A DNA stretch of 9,678 nt from an uncultured Eubacteriales bacterium (lineage in GTDB: Bacteria > Bacillota > Clostridia > Oscillospirales > Oscillospiraceae): contig CABPXX010000028.1 of the NCBI GenBank assembly GCA_902461475.1, positions 1 through 9,678 of the forward strand. Reading direction: 5' to 3'. Made by a program: the position numbers and the translations under genes. This document shows positions 5,470 through 9,678 of this stretch, one piece after another (the stretch's first letter is position 1; the number at the start of each line of letters is the position of its first letter). The notes under the pieces were generated by a model that worked only from the letters and a program-made list of their open reading frames with translations, searched no databases and was not told where the DNA came from.

Positions 5470-8241
5470 TCAATTCATGGTCAGTTCCTGATACATCTTC
5501 ATCAGTTTCGCCACACAGCTGCTCTCTGTCGTGGTTTTCACGTCAAAGCCATACGCCTGCATGACGGCTCTGTCGTTTTGCTGGTGCGCCTTTCGCAGCT
5601 CTGGGGGCATAGTCACTTCGTCGTAGAGGTCGGCCAGGCTACAATCTGGGTACAGGGCACGGGCATCCAAAATTCCCTGGGCGGTCTGCTCAATTTTGGC
5701 CTTTTGCGCCTCAGTGGGGGTGGGCCAGGGGAAATTATTATATACAATGTCTTTGGAATAGCGGTAGTCACTTTTAATGCGTCCACATACAGCACGCATC
5801 CATGCCATGTGCACGTTAGACATCAGTGTACCAAAGTGGTACAGGTTAGCACCGGGGATGATTTGTACAGCATCGTTTACAATAATGTCAGGTGAGACAA
5901 AACCAAAAGGAACATATTTTCTTGTTTCTGAGGAGTGTCGAGGAACAATAATATATTCACTATTAGGATGACGAATCTCTTGGAAAAGTGTAGGACTCTC
6001 AGCACTTTTCTGTGTTGCAGCTTTGGTACTATTTAGTCTGAATTGTCGAACGGCTTCAACTCTATCCATGATAAATTTGGACTTTCGAATTTCACTTGGT
6101 GAGGCACCGACAAGCCATAGACAATACCTCATCTTATTATTGATATATTCGGTTGCACCATAGATGCGTTTTAGATATTTTGATATTTCTGGTTCATTTT
6201 TTACGGCTTGATGGTATTCCTCGGGGGTAAGGAAAGGAAAACCGCCGTCTGTTGGTTTATTTCCATACACCATTTCTGGTACAGGCGAAAGTGACCTGTT
6301 TCTACTTTCTATGAACACATCCGGTGCATCTATCAAATACGCATTTATATTCTGTACTTCCTGGAACCGTTCAGAAGTGTATATCCGCTTTTTCTCACTG
6401 TTGGGTGCAATGCTAAAGCCCACAATGACACAGTGTACATGGGCTTTCAAGCTGGCTTCACTGTCCCAACGGAAGGTACGGTGGGCGAAGTCAATGTGAA
6501 TGCCAAAACGGTCATACAGCGGCTTCCAAACCCCTGCCACCTGTTCCCCCTGGGTGATGCTGTTGGTGGACACAAAGGCGGTGCGAATTCCGGAGCCTTG
6601 CATCAGCTGTGCGGCCTTGAAGTACCAACCGGAGACGTAATCAATTTTTCCGGCTGTTTTATAGGGCTTGCCCTTTTCGTCCACATAGATGGACAGCAAA
6701 TCCTCTTTTTGCTCCTTGCTCTGGAGCGAGTAGCCCACAAACGGCGGATTGCCCATGATATAGTCCAGCTTGTCCTTGGGCACCACGCTCTCCCAGTCCA
6801 GCCGCAGGGCGTTCCCCTCCACGATGGAGGCGTTGGTTTTCAGGGGCAGGAAGTCCAGGGACATGTGCACCACGTCCTCCGTCTCCTTCATCATCTGGCT
6901 TTCCGCAATCCATAGGGCGGTGCGGGCCACCGTGACCGCAAAGTCGTTGATCTCAATGCCGTAGAACTGATTGATGGACACCTGGATGGGGTTGTCCATG
7001 TCCAGGGTGATCTGGTCGTGGTGGAGGGCGGCAATGACCTGGTTCTCCATCCGCCGCAGAGACAAATAGGTCTCGGTGAGGAAGTTGCCCGAACCACAGG
7101 CGGGGTCCAGGAAGGTCAGCCCTGCCAGCTTGGCCTGAAAGGCTTTCAGCTTGGCCATGCGAGTTTTCTCCACGGTAATTTCCTGAATCTGGGCCAATTC
7201 GTCCCGTAGGCTATCCAGGAACAGGGGGTCAATGACCTTGTGGATGTTCTCAATGCTGGTATAGTGCATACCGCCTTTGCGCCGGGTGTCCGGGTTGAGG
7301 GTGGACTCAAAGACAGCGCCGAAAATGGTGGGGCTGATGACCGACCAGTCGAAGTCCTCACTGGCCTTGTGGAGAATCAGGTCCACAATGGTCTCATCCA
7401 GCCGGGGAATCACGCTCTTTTCTGCAAACAGTCCGCCGTTGACATAGGGGAAGGCCGCCAAGTCCTCCTCCAGATAGGGGTCCCGGTCCTCCGGCTTGGT
7501 GTTGAGTACCTCGAACAAATCCATCAAAGCCCGGCGGGCGTCGGCGGTGTGGTGCTGTAAATAGTTGTGGAACATGTTCCGGGGACCGAAAATCCCGGCA
7601 TCCTCAGCGTAGAGGCAGAAGACCAGGCGCACACACAGGGCGTTGAGGTGCTTCAAGGTCTCTTCGCACTCCGGGTCTTTGTACTGGGCCAGCAAAGCGT
7701 CATAGAGCACACCCACAATGCGTCCAGCCTCCAAGGAGACCTCCATCTCCTTGTGGATGTTGGTGTCCCCGGTGTCCACCAGAAATTGCAGACGGTAGTG
7801 CTCCCGTTCCAGGTCCTTGAGTTCAATGATTTCCGGCTCTCCCGTGGGCCGCTCCATGTCGTAGACGTAGAACTGGGAGAAGTTGCAGGTGACAATCCAC
7901 CGGGGACGCTGGGAATAGGGTAGCTCGGCGGAGTAGCGTTTGGCCTGCTGGAAGGGAGAGAGCAGAGTGCCGTCCGACTGGCGGATGGGCTTGTTCAGGT
8001 CTTTTCCCAGGCTCTTTTGCTCAATGAGTACGTGGGTGGCCGGGATAAAGCCGTCAATGAAACTGGTGTGGTCCAACGCCACCTGGTCCTCAAAAGTGAT
8101 AAAGTTTTCGGGATGCTCCACGCCATACACATCCCGCAGAAGGGAGAGCCAGAAGGGTTGGCTTTGTCCTTTTTCATATCCCTTATCCGCCCACTGGGCG
8201 GCAAATTCTTTTGCAGCGGTGCGACGCTGTGCGTCTGTCAT
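5470..8241 (-). CDS. MmeI-like Type IIL/IIG restriction-modification enzyme (nuclease + N6-adenine methyltransferase)
   Basis: A 923-aa single-chain enzyme expected to methylate adenine on one strand of an asymmetric site and cut some 20 nt away, close in length to MmeI (919 aa). An N-terminal PD-(D/E)xK-type nuclease has Asp63, Glu74 and Lys76 (IDGF...IEQK). A helical connector spans about 165-320. The methyltransferase has motif X-like GGMHYTS (323-329), motif I FLDPACGSGNFL (377-388) for S-adenosylmethionine and motif IV GNPPFVGY (497-504). A target recognition domain covers about 590-830 and ends at the YNNFPWP signature (834-840). A C-terminal domain follows (about 841-923). All catalytic motifs look intact. 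The start at 8241 has TCCTCC (an AGGAGG-type site) 8 nt upstream and lies below the promoter; a longer start at 8304 would precede the promoter and is rejected. Recognition-domain DNA is much more AT-rich than the rest. It forms an operon with the small unknown gene. Confidence 0.9.
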   Translation of the reverse strand: MTDAQRRTAAKEFAAQWADKGYEKGQSQPFWLSLLRDVYGVEHPENFITFEDQVALDHTSFIDGFIPATHVLIEQKSLGKDLNKPIRQSDGTLLSPFQQAKRYSAELPYSQRPRWIVTCNFSQFYVYDMERPTGEPEIIELKDLEREHYRLQFLVDTGDTNIHKEMEVSLEAGRIVGVLYDALLAQYKDPECEETLKHLNALCVRLVFCLYAEDAGIFGPRNMFHNYLQHHTADARRALMDLFEVLNTKPEDRDPYLEEDLAAFPYVNGGLFAEKSVIPRLDETIVDLILHKASEDFDWSVISPTIFGAVFESTLNPDTRRKGGMHYTSIENIHKVIDPLFLDSLRDELAQIQEITVEKTRMAKLKAFQAKLAGLTFLDPACGSGNFLTETYLSLRRMENQVIAALHHDQITLDMDNPIQVSINQFYGIEINDFAVTVARTALWIAESQMMKETEDVVHMSLDFLPLKTNASIVEGNALRLDWESVVPKDKLDYIMGNPPFVGYSLQSKEQKEDLLSIYVDEKGKPYKTAGKIDYVSGWYFKAAQLMQGSGIRTAFVSTNSITQGEQVAGVWKPLYDRFGIHIDFAHRTFRWDSEASLKAHVHCVIVGFSIAPNSEKKRIYTSERFQEVQNINAYLIDAPDVFIESRNRSLSPVPEMVYGNKPTDGGFPFLTPEEYHQAVKNEPEISKYLKRIYGATEYINNKMRYCLWLVGASPSEIRKSKFIMDRVEAVRQFRLNSTKAATQKSAESPTLFQEIRHPNSEYIIVPRHSSETRKYVPFGFVSPDIIVNDAVQIIPGANLYHFGTLMSNVHMAWMRAVCGRIKSDYRYSKDIVYNNFPWPTPTEAQKAKIEQTAQGILDARALYPDCSLADLYDEVTMPPELRKAHQQNDRAVMQAYGFDVKTTTESSCVAKLMKMYQELTMN
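5880..6440 (-). other. AT-rich target recognition module inside the MmeI-like gene
   Basis: A hand count of 5881-6360 gives about 38% GC, whereas sampled stretches of the nuclease/methyltransferase part (for example 7081-7140 and 7261-7320) are around 60%. GC rises again towards the 3' end of the gene (from about 5750 down to 5480). The AT-rich block encodes about residues 600-790, the expected position of the target recognition domain, and the reading frame is uninterrupted. Confidence 0.65.
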
Positions 8242-8272
8242 AAGCTGTGTCCTCCAAATAAGTGTTTTCTCA

Positions 8273-8301
8273 AGTATACTACATTTTGAGCTGCTTTTCC
8301 A
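8273..8301 (-). promoter_or_regulatory. Promoter of the restriction-modification operon
   Basis: On the minus strand, TGGAAA (8296-8301; 4 of 6 matches to the -35 consensus) is followed after 17 nt by TATACT (8273-8278; 5 of 6 to -10). Transcription would start near 8266, giving a leader of about 25 nt before the ATG at 8241. Confidence 0.5.
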
Positions 8302-8387
8302 CACAGTTGAGATAGTTTGCGAAAAATTGTGTATTTAGAACTCGGAGATAGGGGGTGTGAGAGAAATAAATTAACAGTGCAAACAGA

Positions 8388-8415
8388 ACACCCCCGGCCA
8401 TGTGGCCGGGGGTGT
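8388..8415 (-). terminator. Terminator of the clp gene
   Basis: ACACCCCCGGCCA (8388-8400) and TGGCCGGGGGTGT (8403-8415) are exact reverse complements. On the minus strand the stem lies about 10 nt after the clp stop codon and is followed by the T-rich TCTGTTTG. It separates clp transcription from the restriction operon. Confidence 0.8.
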
Positions 8416-8425
8416 CGCTTTCGTT

Positions 8426-9678
8426 TTATTGGAACGTAGGACTCAACTCCACCTTGCCCTCCACGCACTTGACGTCCAGGGCCACAATGGGCTGGTCGTA
8501 GTGGTCGATGAGCAGGGTGGCGATGGTGTCCTCCAAATCCTTCTGAATCTGGCGGCGCAGGTTGCGGGCGCCGTAGACGGGGGAGAAGGAGGTGTCCACC
8601 AGGTAGTCCAGCACACTCTGGTCGTAGGTGAAGGTGATGCCCTTATTGCGCAGCACCTGGCTGAGCTCACCCAGCATGATCTTGGCAATCTCCTGGAAGT
8701 TCTCCTGAGAGAGCTGATTGAAGCAGATGATCTCGTCCACCCGGTTGATGAACTCGGGGCGCAGGAAGGACTCCAGGCCCTTCATGGCCTTGTCCTTGGC
8801 CAGCCGGGTGGGGGAGCGGTCAAAGCCCAGAGAGCCGCCCTTGACGTTGCTGCCGGCGTTGGAGGTCATGACGATGACGGTGTTCTCGAAGTTGACCACC
8901 TTGCCGTGGGCGTCGGAGATATGGCCGTCGTCCAGGATTTGCAGCAGCACGTTGAGCACGTCGGGGTGGGCCTTCTCGATCTCGTCAAAGAGGATGACCG
9001 AGTAGGGCTTGCGGCGGATCTTCTCGGTGAGCTGTCCGGCGTCGTCATAGCCCACATAGCCCGGGGGGGAGCCGATGATGCGGCTCACGGCCGGAGGACC
9101 GCTAAACTCGGACATGTCCAGGCGGATGAGGGACTCGGGGGAGTCGAACAGGTCGGCAGCCAGCTGTTTCACCAGCTCGGTCTTACCCACACCCGTGGAG
9201 CCCACGAAGATGAAGGACGCCGGCTTGCGCTTGGCGGAGATGCCCACACGGCCCCGGCGGATGGCCCGGGCCACGGCGGACACCGCCTCGTCCTGGCCCA
9301 CGATGTGGGTCTTCAGGCGGTCCTCCAGATGGGCCAGACGCTCAAACTCCTGCTCCTGAATCTGGCTGGCGGGGATTTTGGTCCACAGCTCCACCACACG
9401 GGCCAAGTGGGCCACGGTGAGCATGGGGTCACCCTTGGCTTTCAGCTCCTCCAGCTGGGCATTCAGCTGGGCCTGACGGCTCTTGAGCTCGGCCAGACGG
9501 CGGTAGGCCTGCTGGTTGCACTCCTCCTGGAGATGCTCCTTCTGGGTGGTCACCTGGGACAGCTTGGTCTCCAGGTCCTGGAGCTGGCCCCGGCGCTCCT
9601 CCTGGCGGGTCTGGAAGGCGGGGTCCTCCCGGTTGGGGGCCTCGTTGTCGTCCCGGCTGATGGCCATTTCCAGGCTGT
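8426..9678 (-). CDS. Clp/Hsp100 AAA+ unfoldase, C-terminal part (runs off window)
   Basis: About 417 residues of the C-terminal half of a ClpC/ClpA-type ATPase; the N-terminal domain and first AAA+ module lie beyond 9678. Visible parts, counting from an internal Met at 9667: a coiled-coil segment (about 15-78, Gln/Glu/Leu-rich middle domain); the D2 lead-in with IVGQDEA (122-128); Walker A GSTGVGKT (156-163); pore loop GYVGYDD (203-209); Walker B VILFDEIEKAHPD (224-236); sensor 1 MTSNAGS (267-273); an arginine-finger region RPEFINR (303-309); and sensor 2 GARNLRR (366-372). The tripeptide LGF (280-282), at the place of the ClpP-docking IGL/VGF loop and absent from ClpB, suggests it feeds substrates to ClpP rather than acting only as a disaggregase. 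The segment FSGPPAVSRIIG (188-199) replaces the usual MEKHxVSRLIG. A terminator follows the stop. Confidence 0.92.
   Translation of the reverse strand, partial: SLEMAISRDDNEAPNREDPAFQTRQEERRGQLQDLETKLSQVTTQKEHLQEECNQQAYRRLAELKSRQAQLNAQLEELKAKGDPMLTVAHLARVVELWTKIPASQIQEQEFERLAHLEDRLKTHIVGQDEAVSAVARAIRRGRVGISAKRKPASFIFVGSTGVGKTELVKQLAADLFDSPESLIRLDMSEFSGPPAVSRIIGSPPGYVGYDDAGQLTEKIRRKPYSVILFDEIEKAHPDVLNVLLQILDDGHISDAHGKVVNFENTVIVMTSNAGSNVKGGSLGFDRSPTRLAKDKAMKGLESFLRPEFINRVDEIICFNQLSQENFQEIAKIMLGELSQVLRNKGITFTYDQSVLDYLVDTSFSPVYGARNLRRQIQKDLEDTIATLLIDHYDQPIVALDVKCVEGKVELSPTFQ

Noticed and set aside
5470..5472. Possible frameshift joining the methylase and the small unknown gene into one protein
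   Set aside because: The methylase ends after its expected C-terminal domain at about the normal family length, and the next gene has its own strong ribosome binding site and ATG.
8242..8304. Longer N-terminus for the MmeI-like gene (start at 8304)
   Set aside because: The extra 21 residues would begin upstream of the TATACT box at 8273-8278, and the ATG at 8241 has a well-placed AGGAGG-type site.

Overview
The window is most likely chromosomal DNA of a GC-rich gut Clostridium relative (Oscillospirales, Flavonifractor/Oscillibacter-like). The main grounds are GC-rich coding DNA with strong AGGAGG-type ribosome binding sites and vegetative sigma-70/A-type promoters, a homodimeric eukaryotic-type isocitrate dehydrogenase, an NSS transporter of the short bacterial type, and a Clp ATPase with an LGF loop. 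The taxon is an inference, because no rRNA or other marker gene is present.

Layout: (i) 1-3391 is a housekeeping/metabolic stretch. A HAD phosphatase on the minus strand diverges from a plus-strand pair (metallo-beta-lactamase-fold hydrolase, then a YafP-like GNAT acetyltransferase) across a 137-bp intergenic region with a promoter facing each way. A separately promoted sodium-dependent NSS transporter follows. It lacks about 55 residues between its 8th membrane segment and the last loop. (ii) 3392-4870 is icd, with a near-consensus promoter (TTGAAA-17-TAAAAT) and a 40-bp perfect palindrome as terminator. At the NADP 2'-phosphate contact that is Arg314 in human IDH1, this enzyme has Gln. (iii) 4871-8387 is a minus-strand defence unit: a single-chain MmeI-like Type IIL/IIG restriction-modification enzyme (PD-ExK nuclease, adenine methyltransferase and target recognition domain in one 923-aa chain), followed 14 nt later by a small AT-rich gene of unknown function. 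The target recognition segment is about 38% GC inside an otherwise roughly 60% GC gene, which suggests a swapped specificity module. (iv) 8388-9678 holds a terminator and the C-terminal part of a Clp/Hsp100 unfoldase that runs off the right edge.

The defence unit is enclosed by terminators on both sides and has its own promoter, so it looks like a self-contained cassette inserted between icd and clp. The best candidates for something new are the small companion gene (4877-5455), the mosaic recognition domain, the internally shortened transporter and the cofactor-site substitution in icd. No tRNA, rRNA, CRISPR array or insertion sequence was seen.
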